Made by a program: the position numbers and the translations under genes. A DNA stretch of 64,000 nt from Lachnospiraceae bacterium (GTDB taxonomy: Bacteria > Bacillota > Clostridia > Lachnospirales > Lachnospiraceae): contig JAGAMF010000007.1 of the NCBI GenBank assembly GCA_017624855.1, positions 62,001 to 126,000 on the forward strand, written 5' to 3'. Below, one piece after another: positions 17,469 to 26,234 of the stretch (position 1 is its first letter; every line of letters starts with the position of its first letter). The notes under the pieces were generated by a model. The model had not been told where the DNA came from and ran no database searches. It saw nothing but the letters and a program-made list of their open reading frames with translations.

Positions 17469-17594
17469 AAGGGGTAGCGAAAGACATCCTTTTTCCGGGG
17501 CGTCTATAAAATCAATTCTACTCTCTCTAAAATTCTTTGGCATATAATATGGCACATCTAAGCCTAAGAAAGAGGATGTTTTTCGCTATCTCTT
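17469..17594 (+). repeat. Long imperfect inverted repeat over a translation start
   Basis: Arms 17469-17495 and 17568-17594 can form 27 consecutive RNA base pairs, including four G-U pairs, with a further 4-bp stem (17498-17501/17562-17565) after a 2x2 internal loop. The distal arm holds AGAGG and the ATG at 17576 of the next gene. It fills the only sizeable gap inside the Tad operon. No U run follows, so it is not a simple terminator. Confidence 0.75.
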
Positions 17595-18382
17595 TTATGT
17601 TTGACATGAAGAAACGGAAATTTTGCAAGATGGGAAGTATTACGGTGGAAACCGCAATTGTTATGCCCCTTTTTATATTTCTTTTAATCAATATAGTTAC
17701 GCTTTTTCAGATGATATCCATTCATACGAGTTTGGATTCTGCCCTGACACAGGTGGCAAGGGAAATCTCGGCGTTTGCCTGTTTTCAAGAGGTATATGAA
17801 AATGTGTTGCTATCGGAAGTGTATGTGAAAGAGCGTGTAATACAGACTGTTGGGAGGGATGTTATTAACAATTCGGTTGTTGTTGGTGGGACATCCGGCA
17901 TCGTTTTGTGGCGTTCGGAAGTAATAGAAGAAAATGATGTCATTGATCTGGTTATGACATACAGGGTAAGGCCGATGTTTCCGGTTTTTAACATAGGAGA
18001 AATGACCCTGGTGAATCGATGTTACATAAAAGCATATACCGGTTATGAGAAGGAGGAATATGGCAGCGAGAGGCAAAGGTATTATGTGGCAGAAAACGGA
18101 GATGTATATCATCTTCAAAGAGGCTGTACCCATTTGCAATTGTCAATTTCCATGCTGAATGTTAATGAGTTGGCGGCTGCAAGAAATGAGGACGGAAGCA
18201 GGTATTCACCTTGCGAAGTCTGCTATGACGCGGAGCGGTCAGGAAACAGGGTGTACATTACAACTCAGGGGGATCGCTATCATTCGTCAGTGGCATGTAC
18301 CGGATTAAAAAGAACCATTTATGTAATATCGGCAAGCGGAATAGGAACGAAAGCTTTATGCACAAGGTGTGGAGGTGGATGA
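17576..18382 (+). CDS. TadE-like pseudopilin with tandem Cys/His C-terminal motifs
   Basis: About 268 residues. A TadE-type helix (GSITVETAIVMPLFIFLL, Glu at +5 after Gly) anchors it. The last 90 residues carry two copies of one motif: YHLQRGCTHLQLSI... PCEVC, then YHSSVACTGLKRTIYVI... LCTRC. The pattern YHxxxC..L..I...C..C suggests metal binding. The start is uncertain: ATG 17576 directly touches AGAGG; in-frame alternatives at 17597 and 17606 have no site. Likely a minor pilin exposed on the cell surface. Confidence 0.75.
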   Translation: MFFAISFMFDMKKRKFCKMGSITVETAIVMPLFIFLLINIVTLFQMISIHTSLDSALTQVAREISAFACFQEVYENVLLSEVYVKERVIQTVGRDVINNSVVVGGTSGIVLWRSEVIEENDVIDLVMTYRVRPMFPVFNIGEMTLVNRCYIKAYTGYEKEEYGSERQRYYVAENGDVYHLQRGCTHLQLSISMLNVNELAAARNEDGSRYSPCEVCYDAERSGNRVYITTQGDRYHSSVACTGLKRTIYVISASGIGTKALCTRCGGG

Positions 18383-18384
18383 AT

Positions 18385-18810
18385 ATGTCTTATATAAAAA
18401 CTGCGTTGTTCATCATTTTTCTTACAATGGAAGGCATCAGAGATTTACGGGAGCGGAAAATATCAATGAAGTCAGTGCTCTTTTTTGGAATTGTGGGCAT
18501 TATAACAAGTCTGCCTGATATAAGGTTGCAATGGATGAGCCTTATTGGTGGTATAGCAATCGGCGTTGGGCTTTTGCTGATTGCAAAATTTACCCGGGAG
18601 AAGGTTGGATTCGGCGACGGATGGATCTTTACGGTAAGCGGTGTATATCTTGGATTCTATAATAATTTAAGTCTGTTTTTTATTGCCTTGTTTTTGGCTG
18701 CAATGACTTCAGTTGCCTTGCTTGTTTTTAAAAGGGTATCATTTAAAACAGAATTGCCTTTTGTGAGCTTTGTGCTGCCCGCATATTTTATAACCGTATT
18801 GCTTCGCTGA
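18385..18810 (+). CDS. Second A24-type prepilin peptidase
   Basis: 141 residues with multiple helices and both aspartate motifs, GIRDLRERKIS and VGFGDGWIF. GGAGGT lies 8 nt before ATG 18385; an ATG at 18379 overlaps the previous stop. It is a minimal version lacking the methylase domain. Two peptidases in one Tad locus suggest one for Flp and one for the TadE-like proteins, as TadV is known to process all of them in other systems; the split is inference. Confidence 0.75.
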   Translation: MSYIKTALFIIFLTMEGIRDLRERKISMKSVLFFGIVGIITSLPDIRLQWMSLIGGIAIGVGLLLIAKFTREKVGFGDGWIFTVSGVYLGFYNNLSLFFIALFLAAMTSVALLVFKRVSFKTELPFVSFVLPAYFITVLLR

Positions 18811-18827
18811 ATAAAAAAGAGGTTTGT

Positions 18828-19376
18828 ATGAAAAATGTAAGGAAGTTTTATTGCTTTTATGCAGGTTTAAAATCAAAAAGAAAAGACAGAGCAAAAGCAA
18901 GTTTTACCGTTGAGACCACATTTATTTTGCCTTTGATTATCGCAGTAATTGTGACAATGCTTTTTCTTATAATTCACATGTATAACCGAAGTGTTATATA
19001 CAGTGCCGTATGTCGGGGAAGTAAACAGATTTTTTATTATGAGAACGAAAGCAACGATGTGATTGAAGAAATGTGTTTGGATGCTCTCTTAAATGATATG
19101 GAAGGCAGACTTGTGTGCGTGGAAGATATTAAGGCAGAGATAAAAGTTACTGCACTCTATGTTGAAGTAAGCGTTTCGGGCAAGATGAAAATTCCGGAGT
19201 GGACCATATGGAGCCGGGAGGGTGCGGATGAGTTTTGGACTTATAATATCAGTCGAAAAGAGCCCAGATTCCATGTGGCGGATTTTATCAGAAATGGGCA
19301 GCAGTTGGAAAATATTTATGAGGAAGTCAAGGAGGGACTGTCATCGGATGGAAGCAAGATTCAAGAGGGATTATAA
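18828..19376 (+). CDS. TadE/TadF-like pseudopilin
   Basis: 182 residues. A basic N-terminus (KSKRKDRAKA) precedes the pseudopilin helix SFTVETTFILPLIIAVIVTM and an extracytoplasmic domain of about 120 residues. It belongs to the same operon; the next gene starts inside its last 30 nt, implying coupling. Confidence 0.75.
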   Translation: MKNVRKFYCFYAGLKSKRKDRAKASFTVETTFILPLIIAVIVTMLFLIIHMYNRSVIYSAVCRGSKQIFYYENESNDVIEEMCLDALLNDMEGRLVCVEDIKAEIKVTALYVEVSVSGKMKIPEWTIWSREGADEFWTYNISRKEPRFHVADFIRNGQQLENIYEEVKEGLSSDGSKIQEGL

Positions 19377-20448
19377 CCATAATTATATGATTTTATCGGT
19401 GCAGGAGAAGGATAACTATCGCATAAAAATGATATGTAACAATAAAATAAAAGGCTTGCTGGAAAGTCATATAAGTTCTTTTAACGGCAGTTATGAGCTT
19501 TATTATGATGTTAGTTCCAAGCAACCGCTAAGTCGCCTATATGCAAGGAAAGAGATGGGGATTGGAGAAGTTGTGGAAGTGTTGTCATCCGTAAAAATAT
19601 TGATGGAAGAACTTCGAAAATATTTATTGGACAGTGACAGCATCATATTTCATCCCGATTTTTGTTATTGCAATCCGGAAACCTTGAAAGCAGAGTGGAC
19701 TTGCTATCCCGGAGAAAATCAAACATGGCACATAAGAGAACTGGCGGAATTTCTAATCGATCGGGTAAATCATTCCGATTGCGATGCGGTAGAGCTTGCC
19801 TATGGCTTTTATAAAATGGTAAAAGCAGATTGTTTTGGCATAAAAGAAATGGATGAACTGCTGCAAAAATATGGCCGGGAAAGAGAGTTTGAGCAGCCTG
19901 AGAAAGAGGAGATAAAAGAAGAAAATCTGTATGACGCTTGGGGACATGAGGAAGAAAAACAACCGGAACGCTTAACCTTATTTGAAAAGATTAAAAAACT
20001 TATTATGAATAAGCCGGAAAAAGAAGCACAGATTGTACCGTTTGCATCAAAGGTACAAAGATATGAATCGTCCCCCGGCCGAGAGATATTTGATGAGGAA
20101 TATCCGGAGGAATACACCGGTGAGACCATGGTGATGGGGGTTCAAAGCCGTAAATCGTTTCGTAGGCTTAGAAGCATAAAGAAGGGGAGTGTTGAGTATA
20201 TTTCATTGGATAAACTGCCTTGCATTTTAGGGAAAATGGAAGAATGTGCAGATGTGGTATTGAAGGATATCAGCGTATCGAGAATGCATGCAAAAATCTT
20301 TGAAGAAAACGGAGAACTGTTTTTGCAGGATTTAAATTCCAAAAACGGAAGCTATGTCAATAACCTTGAATTGGACAGTAACGAAATCGTAAAGTTATCC
20401 ATAGGAGATGAAATTGCATTCGGTAACCTTAGATATATATACGAATAG
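19348..20448 (+). CDS. FHA-domain protein with N-terminal DUF6382-like region
   Basis: 366 residues from ATG 19348, with AAGGAGGG 12 nt upstream. The first 190 residues contain a kinase-like fold remnant (IIFHPDFCYCNPETLKAEW); I recall it as DUF6382, from memory. The C-terminal FHA domain is clear: LPCILGKMEECADVVL, SVSRMHAKIF, LQDLNSKNGSYVN. FHA domains bind phosphothreonine, so a Ser/Thr kinase (outside this window) may control pilus assembly. Cytoplasmic; no membrane helix. Confidence 0.8.
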   Translation: MEARFKRDYNHNYMILSVQEKDNYRIKMICNNKIKGLLESHISSFNGSYELYYDVSSKQPLSRLYARKEMGIGEVVEVLSSVKILMEELRKYLLDSDSIIFHPDFCYCNPETLKAEWTCYPGENQTWHIRELAEFLIDRVNHSDCDAVELAYGFYKMVKADCFGIKEMDELLQKYGREREFEQPEKEEIKEENLYDAWGHEEEKQPERLTLFEKIKKLIMNKPEKEAQIVPFASKVQRYESSPGREIFDEEYPEEYTGETMVMGVQSRKSFRRLRSIKKGSVEYISLDKLPCILGKMEECADVVLKDISVSRMHAKIFEENGELFLQDLNSKNGSYVNNLELDSNEIVKLSIGDEIAFGNLRYIYE

Positions 20449-20498
20449 TTGATTTTTCGCCATAAAAAACGTATATTTTATATACGAGGTTAGTGCGA

Positions 20499-21581
20499 AT
20501 GAGAGAAGAATTAAAAGCCTTTCTGGTGCTGGAAGGATACTCGGCGGTTACTTCCAATTTGCCGGAATTTCTGGTGTTTTTAAAAAAAGAATACAGACAT
20601 ATAAGCGTGATTTTTGTGATGGAGTTGGAAGAAGGCTCTACTTTTACAAGTGAGAGGTATAAAGCAGTTTATGAAAGTGCCTGCAAGCTCCTTGAAAAGA
20701 ACGGAATTACGGAAATGCATATTTTAACGATGTTGATTACCGATGATGTTAATCTTGCATCGGAAGCTTGTAAAGAAGATAAAAATGCGTGGATTATTAA
20801 TCGCGGAGAAAAGACCCTTATAATCGAAGAAGATAAAGTGGTTGATTTTTATGGTATGAAATCCGTATTTCAGAGGTTTCTTCAGAATCCTGAGGCGGCA
20901 AAGATTAAGATTCAGGAAACGGAAGAGAAGATTTTAAATGATATTCGCGAAAGAAACAAAGCAAGTCTTCGTAAAATATTTATTCCCTGGGTTGCGTATG
21001 CGTTGGTTGCAATTAATATTGTGGTATATATTGTATGTACATCGACCGGCGATTTGTTGTATAATATGGGGGAAGTGAGCGTTGCAAATACCATATACGG
21101 TGGGCAATGGTACCGAGTGATTACCAGTATGTTTTTACATGGGAATCTGTCACATATTTTTAATAATATGCTGATATTGTATTTACTGGGAAACATGGTA
21201 GAAGAACGGTTGGGAAGATGGAAATTTCTGCTTAGTTATTTTGTGTGCGGAATTGTTGCAGGATTAATCTCCCTGGGAGCCAAGTATTTTAGCGGTATTG
21301 ATGCCAACAGCATCGGCGCAAGCGGTGCGGTTTACGGTATTTTTGGAATTGCGCTGGTAACAGAATTTGCAACAATCAATTGGAAAAAAGTGAGTGCTGC
21401 TACGGTAAGAAGAGTCATACTGGTTTTAGTGTGTATCGCAATCAGTTTGTATGTTGATGCGAAAACTTCCGGTATTGATTATGAGGCACATGTTGGGGGC
21501 CTGTGTATGGGGGCCATGATCGGAATGGCATGGTATTTTACATGGCTCAGAAAGATGAGGGAAAAGAAAAATGAAGGTTAA
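20499..21581 (+). CDS. Rhomboid family intramembrane serine protease
   Basis: About 360 residues. An N-terminal soluble region of about 155 residues is followed by six or more helices with the rhomboid marks: YRVITSMFLHGNLSHIFNN, catalytic Ser in SIGASGAVYG and catalytic His in EAHVGGL. Rhomboids cut transmembrane helices of partner proteins. GAGGT 8 nt before ATG 20499 supports this start over GTG 20493. Coming straight after the Tad genes, it could process pilin-like membrane proteins, which is inference. It overlaps the next gene by 11 nt. Confidence 0.9.
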   Translation: MREELKAFLVLEGYSAVTSNLPEFLVFLKKEYRHISVIFVMELEEGSTFTSERYKAVYESACKLLEKNGITEMHILTMLITDDVNLASEACKEDKNAWIINRGEKTLIIEEDKVVDFYGMKSVFQRFLQNPEAAKIKIQETEEKILNDIRERNKASLRKIFIPWVAYALVAINIVVYIVCTSTGDLLYNMGEVSVANTIYGGQWYRVITSMFLHGNLSHIFNNMLILYLLGNMVEERLGRWKFLLSYFVCGIVAGLISLGAKYFSGIDANSIGASGAVYGIFGIALVTEFATINWKKVSAATVRRVILVLVCIAISLYVDAKTSGIDYEAHVGGLCMGAMIGMAWYFTWLRKMREKKNEG

Positions 21582-22593
21582 TATTTATTACGGCGGAAGA
21601 GGTTTGATCGGAGACCCTACATTGTATGTAATCAATAAAATGAAAAAAGTGTTGGAAGAGTTAAATGTAACCGTTGAGAAATATGATTTACATGAGTGCA
21701 AAAATTCCATTACCACATTACCCAATACCTTGAAAGATGCTGACGGTATTATTCTTGCCAGCACAGTGGAATGGTATGGAATCGGCGGATATATGCAGCT
21801 TTTCCTGGATGCCTGCTGGCTGTACGCGGATAAGGAGAAGTTATCTCAGATCTATATGTGCCCCGTTGTAATGAGTACAACTTATGGCGAGCGTGACGGT
21901 AAGCTTACTTTGGCTACTGCCTGGGAGATTCTCGGCGGTCGTCCCTGTAGCGGAATTTGTGGATATATTCCCGAAATTTCGGTATTGGAATGTACGGAAG
22001 AATATGACCGCTTAATTGAGAAAAAAGCAGAAAACATGTACAGAACCATAAATCAGAAGATTACAAGTTTTCCGGCAAGTAATCAGGCTGTAAAGCAGAA
22101 GGTGTCATATACGCAGAATATCGCTTTAACACCTCAGGAGACAGAGCAGCTGTCCATGTATGCTTCAGACGACAATTATGTGCAGCGTCAGAAAGAAGAT
22201 ATCAAAGAATTAACAGACATGTTTAAGGACATGATGGAAAATAAAGAAATTGACGAAAAGAACAGTTTTGTAGATGAATTTGTAAGTCATTTTAAGGCGC
22301 AGCCCGGATTTTCAGCCATTTACAGAGTGGTAATCAAGAACTATAAAAAACCCATGATTATCCGTGTTCAGAACGCTAAACTGGAATGTTTTTACGGTAC
22401 TTCCGAGTATGCCGATATTGAACTTCAGTCAGATGAAAAGGTCATCGAAGATATTATTGCCGGTAAAATTACTTTCCAGAATGCTTTTATGAGTGGCAAT
22501 ATGACGATGAAGGGTGATTTTAAACTGCTTCGTAATTTAGACCATTTATTTACTTTTTCCACCAATGTGGAAGATGATGGAATGTTTTCATAG
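21571..22593 (+). CDS. Flavodoxin-fold NAD(P)H oxidoreductase fused to an SCP2-like lipid-binding domain
   Basis: 340 residues. The first 180 form an NADPH-dependent FMN reductase-like fold (YYGGRGLIGDPTLYVIN, ILASTVEWYGIGGYMQLFLD, MSTTYGERDG). The last 110 resemble an SCP2 sterol-carrier domain (IEDIIAGKITFQNAFMSGNM then TMKGDF). The fusion suggests electron transfer to a hydrophobic substrate held in the SCP2 pocket; the substrate is unknown. It overlaps the rhomboid gene. Confidence 0.75.
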   Translation: MKVNIYYGGRGLIGDPTLYVINKMKKVLEELNVTVEKYDLHECKNSITTLPNTLKDADGIILASTVEWYGIGGYMQLFLDACWLYADKEKLSQIYMCPVVMSTTYGERDGKLTLATAWEILGGRPCSGICGYIPEISVLECTEEYDRLIEKKAENMYRTINQKITSFPASNQAVKQKVSYTQNIALTPQETEQLSMYASDDNYVQRQKEDIKELTDMFKDMMENKEIDEKNSFVDEFVSHFKAQPGFSAIYRVVIKNYKKPMIIRVQNAKLECFYGTSEYADIELQSDEKVIEDIIAGKITFQNAFMSGNMTMKGDFKLLRNLDHLFTFSTNVEDDGMFS

Positions 22594-22616
22594 AAACCAA
22601 TAAAGGAGTAACCGAT

Positions 22617-23027
22617 ATGAGAAAAGATGATTGTATTTTTTGTAAAATTGCCAATGGAGAAATCCCTACCAACTCCATTTATGAGGATGAGAAATTTCGC
22701 GTGATTTTGGATTTGAGCCCCGCAACAAAAGGACATGCGTTGATTCTTCCGAAGGAGCATTTTGCCAACCTTTTTGAATTGCCTGAGGACTGGGCCGCTG
22801 ATGTTATGGTATTGGCAAAGAAGATGGCAACTATGATGAAAGAGAAGCTGAATTGCGACGGTTTTAACCTGGTTCAGAATAACGGCGAATGTGCAGGACA
22901 GACCGTATTTCATTTTCACTATCATCTGATTCCCCGTTATATTGGAGACGGTCAGAAGATTGCATGGGACCCCACATCTCCTTCTGCGGATGAATTAAAA
23001 GAAATTCATACTAAATTAACAAAATAA
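22617..23027 (+). CDS. HIT family hydrolase (HinT-like)
   Basis: 136 residues. CIFCKIANGEIPTN at the start (with zinc-type Cys residues), LPKEHFANLF, and the histidine triad HFHYHLIPRY. The family hydrolyses phosphoramidates and aminoacyl-adenylates. ATG is preceded by AAAGGAGT. All three triad histidines are present. Confidence 0.92.
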   Translation: MRKDDCIFCKIANGEIPTNSIYEDEKFRVILDLSPATKGHALILPKEHFANLFELPEDWAADVMVLAKKMATMMKEKLNCDGFNLVQNNGECAGQTVFHFHYHLIPRYIGDGQKIAWDPTSPSADELKEIHTKLTK

Positions 23028-23067
23028 GATTATAATAACCTGAAGAACGGCGGTAAGGAGGTTTCAT

Positions 23068-24006
23068 ATGAACGATAATACGAATGAAGTTCCGGAAACA
23101 ACTCAGGTAGAATTGGATCAGGTGCAGAAACTGAACAAGATGCGCAAGGAATATCGCAATGCGGATATTATTTGGAAAACCGTTACGGTGTTGGTGGTAA
23201 TTCTGGCATTCTTGTTTGTGTATGCGGCATATATGAAGCTGATGTTTGCAACAGGAGCTTTGCGAGTGATTTTGGCGGTACTTTTCCTTTTGGCGATACC
23301 GTTTTGTCTGTATATTCTTCCGTTAATTCTTAAAATGTCTTCAAAGTTTAAGGCATATAACAAAGAGTATAAAACCAATTTCCTTCAGGAAAAGATTTAT
23401 GCGGAATTTCCCAAAGCAGACTATAAAGAAACCGATAAAATTTCCATTAAAGAAATCAGCGAGTGTTCCATGATTAAAAAGGCCCGCGCGGCTCATGCAA
23501 ATGACTGCATTGAAGGAACTTACAAGGGTGTTGATTTTGTTCGATATGACATGGAACTTTCTTATAAAAAGAGTCGTAAGTCATCCAACTGTGTTTTAAT
23601 TGCCTGCAATAACAGAACGGAACTTAACGGTGAAGTTCAAATTATTGACAGAGATTTTACCATTGGTAAAAGTGCTTATGAAAAGCCGGAAAACTATTTG
23701 GGATATGCAAGTTGTGATGCGGATTTTGATAAGAAGTTTGCAATATATGCACAGGATCCCGCTGAGGCGGCTGATTTTATAGATAAAAATTTGATGCGTA
23801 AGTTGTCAAAATTTTCGGGCAGAGGTCCTATTGCGGCGTTCTTTGATAAAAAGAAAGTATACATGATTATCAGAAGAAAAAAGGATTCCATGGAAGCGCC
23901 CATATATAAGGCGGTAAAAGAGTCAGCCTGCCGAAAAGAAGCTGAAAGGGAAGCCGAAGTAATCAAGAAGTGGTTAGAACTTTTAGATGAATGTGTTTTA
24001 AAATAA
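23068..24006 (+). CDS. DUF3137-like membrane protein
   Basis: 312 residues behind a textbook AAGGAGGT. Two helices lie near residues 38-85, then a cytosolic domain with KKSRKSSNCVLIACNN, FDKKFAIYAQDPAEA and VYMIIRRKKDSMEAP, the pattern I associate with DUF3137. Function unknown. It ends 3 bp from the convergent bioY stop with no terminator between. Confidence 0.7.
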   Translation: MNDNTNEVPETTQVELDQVQKLNKMRKEYRNADIIWKTVTVLVVILAFLFVYAAYMKLMFATGALRVILAVLFLLAIPFCLYILPLILKMSSKFKAYNKEYKTNFLQEKIYAEFPKADYKETDKISIKEISECSMIKKARAAHANDCIEGTYKGVDFVRYDMELSYKKSRKSSNCVLIACNNRTELNGEVQIIDRDFTIGKSAYEKPENYLGYASCDADFDKKFAIYAQDPAEAADFIDKNLMRKLSKFSGRGPIAAFFDKKKVYMIIRRKKDSMEAPIYKAVKESACRKEAEREAEVIKKWLELLDECVLK

Positions 24007-24008
24007 AA

Positions 24009-24593
24009 TTACGATTTTGTCTGTCGGTTTTTAAACTGTTCGGGAAGAGCGGGATAAATCAATTTGCGCAGACCTATGGATAAGAACATTTTGGCAATGT
24101 CCGGAATGATAAACGGAAGAATACATATTTGTAGAACTGGTATCATTTCGGACATATTTTTTATATCGGAATAGGCAAAAACAAACCATAAAGTACCGAA
24201 AGAATAACAAGCAATCAGTCCAAGAAGCATTCCTGCAATTCTTGACCACAGGCTGCAAGCACCAAGACGGGTAATTCCCCAATAGATTAACGCAAGGAAA
24301 ATAAAACCCATGATATAGCCGCCGGTGTTGCTTAACAGTACACCCAAACCGCCGCGGAATCCGGAAAAGACCGGTACGCCTACGATACCCAGCAGAATGT
24401 ATAGCAAGACACAAAAAGTGCCCTTCTTCCCACCCAACAATTCCAGTGCAAGAAAGATACCCAAGGTTTGCAGGGTAAAAGGAATCACCACAGGAATTGT
24501 GATATAGGAACAAAGGGCAATGATTACAGTAAAAAGGGAGCAATACACCATAGAAAGGATTCGATTATGTCCGGATTCCTTTTTATGGCTCAT
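24009..24593 (-). CDS. bioY: Biotin transporter S component BioY
   Basis: 194 residues, six helices. Signatures: IPFTLQTLGIFLALELLGGK and FSGFRGGLGVLLSNTGGYIMGF. BioY binds biotin in the membrane and works with the shared ECF AT module, or alone. No biotin synthesis genes are near. It follows murG by 27 nt and is probably co-transcribed with it. Confidence 0.92.
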   Translation of the reverse strand: MSHKKESGHNRILSMVYCSLFTVIIALCSYITIPVVIPFTLQTLGIFLALELLGGKKGTFCVLLYILLGIVGVPVFSGFRGGLGVLLSNTGGYIMGFIFLALIYWGITRLGACSLWSRIAGMLLGLIACYSFGTLWFVFAYSDIKNMSEMIPVLQICILPFIIPDIAKMFLSIGLRKLIYPALPEQFKNRQTKS

Positions 24594-24620
24594 ATGTAAA
24601 TACTCCTTTCGTTATTATCG

Positions 24621-25694
24621 TTACGGTCTGTTAATTACCGCATCTTCAATCAAGCTGATTACCTTGTCAACAGCGTTCAACTGTGAACTCTGGGACATGG
24701 TATCAATGTAAGATTTTCTGTTAAAGTATAACTCATGAACCTTTTCTACCAAAGTTGTTTCATCTAAGTCATCCTCGTTAAGAACCAGTGAAAAGCCCTG
24801 AGATTCGAAAGACTTGGCATTCAGAATCTGGTCTCCTCGGCTGCTGGTTGCAGGAAGGGGGATTAACAGGTTAGGCTTCTTTAATGCAAGAAGTTCGCAA
24901 ATTGCGTTTGCGCCGGCACGGGAGATTACGATATCTGCCATGGCAAGCACATCTTTTAATTCGCTCTTCAAGTACTCGAACTGGGCATATCCGCTTTTAT
25001 CTAAAAGAAGATTGTCAATGCGGTCGGTTCCGCAAATGTGAACAACCTGGAAGTCTTCCAATAACTTGGGCAGAGCGGCTCTTACAGCTTTGTTAATCGC
25101 AACAGAACCTGAACTTCCGCCGATGACCATAATAACGGGAAGATTGGCATTGAACTTACACATATTCAATGCGGCTACCTTATCACCTGCATGTAATTCT
25201 TTTCGAATGGGTGAACCGGTAAGAACTGCCTTTTCGGCAGGAAGATTCTGTAAGGTTTCCGGGAAATTACAACAAACCTTGGATGCTACGGGAATGCATA
25301 ATTTATTTGCAAGTCCGGGAGTCATATCCGACTCATGGATGATGCAGGGGATTTTTAATGCGGCAGCAGCACGAACAACGGGCACGCTGACAAAACCGCC
25401 TTTCGAGAATACCACATCGGGTTTTAATTCTTTTAAAATCTTCTTGGCTTCATTAAAGCCCTTCATTACACGGAAGGGATCCGATACATTTTTCAAATCG
25501 AAGTATCTTCTGAATTTACCGGTGGCAACTCCGTAATAAGGAATGTCAAAATCAGTGATTAACTTTTTCTCGATACCTTCATATGAGCCGATATAATGAA
25601 TGTCATAACCCAATTCTTTTAATTTAGGCAACAATGCAATATTCGGTGTTACATGGCCGGCAGTTCCGCCGCCTGTGAGAACGATGCGCTTCAT
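24621..25694 (-). CDS. murG: UDP-GlcNAc:undecaprenyl-PP-MurNAc-pentapeptide GlcNAc transferase MurG
   Basis: 357 residues, GT28 fold. N-terminal GGGTAGHVTPN loop, HESDMTPGLANKLC, central MVIGGSSGSVAINKAVR and the UDP-GlcNAc site ISRAGANAICELLALKKPN with LIPLP. It makes lipid II at the inner face of the membrane. It stands apart from the usual mra/dcw cluster here, beside bioY. Confidence 0.95.
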   Translation of the reverse strand: MKRIVLTGGGTAGHVTPNIALLPKLKELGYDIHYIGSYEGIEKKLITDFDIPYYGVATGKFRRYFDLKNVSDPFRVMKGFNEAKKILKELKPDVVFSKGGFVSVPVVRAAAALKIPCIIHESDMTPGLANKLCIPVASKVCCNFPETLQNLPAEKAVLTGSPIRKELHAGDKVAALNMCKFNANLPVIMVIGGSSGSVAINKAVRAALPKLLEDFQVVHICGTDRIDNLLLDKSGYAQFEYLKSELKDVLAMADIVISRAGANAICELLALKKPNLLIPLPATSSRGDQILNAKSFESQGFSLVLNEDDLDETTLVEKVHELYFNRKSYIDTMSQSSQLNAVDKVISLIEDAVINRP

Positions 25695-25790
25695 AAAACA
25701 TCCTCCGCTTATGTGTAAGTTTATTATAGAATATCCTGTTATTCTGAAAATGTTGTCATTTTTCGATGCTTCAGAAATGAGGAATTGATT

Positions 25791-26039
25791 TTATTTATTT
25801 TGCTCCAAAGCCGCGGTCAATGCACATGCCAACTGGTCCGGGCAGGAAGTGCTCTTGAATCCGCAACGGATTCCCTGAATTTTAGAAATGGCATCCTTAG
25901 CATTCATGCCTTCTACCAAACGGGCAATCCCCTGGAGATTACCGTGGCAACCACCGGTGAAATGAACCTTGGTAACAATTTCGCCGTCTAATTCAATATC
26001 AATTGCTTGGGAACAAACGCCCTTGGGAATATATCGCAT
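25791..26039 (-). CDS. TSCPD domain protein
   Basis: 82 residues: GVCSQAIDIELDGEIVTKVHF then GGCHGNLQGIARLVEGM and CGFKSTSCPDQLACAL. The TSCPD motif is named for the C-terminal conserved residues of a vitamin B12-dependent ribonucleotide reductase; stand-alone copies have unknown function. The conserved cysteines are all present. Confidence 0.88.
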   Translation of the reverse strand: MRYIPKGVCSQAIDIELDGEIVTKVHFTGGCHGNLQGIARLVEGMNAKDAISKIQGIRCGFKSTSCPDQLACALTAALEQNK

Positions 26040-26164
26040 ATTTTTACTCCATTCGTGTTTTTATGATACATTAAAATGGATTATATCAGAAAAAAAGGTC
26101 GATTTCTACTGTTTCGAGGAAAAATGAAACAGGAATTTGTCGACGAAATGAGTGGGCAAACGGC

Positions 26165-26193
26165 TTGTTTGAAAAATTGAATTTATCTATACT
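26165..26193 (+). promoter_or_regulatory. Sigma-A-like promoter
   Basis: TTGTTT (26165-26170), 17-nt spacer, TATACT (26188-26193), 42 nt before the ATG at 26235. Confidence 0.45.
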
Positions 26194-26234
26194 GTTACTA
26201 TTCCCGAAAACAGAAAAATGAAACGGAGGACAGT

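Noticed and set aside
17469-17594. Intrinsic terminator inside the Tad operon
   Set aside because: No U run follows the stem and the loop is about 70 nt.
24031-24543. 170-codon frame overlapping bioY on the same strand
   Set aside because: Out-of-frame shadow of bioY; translation is Cys/His/Tyr-rich and unlike any family.
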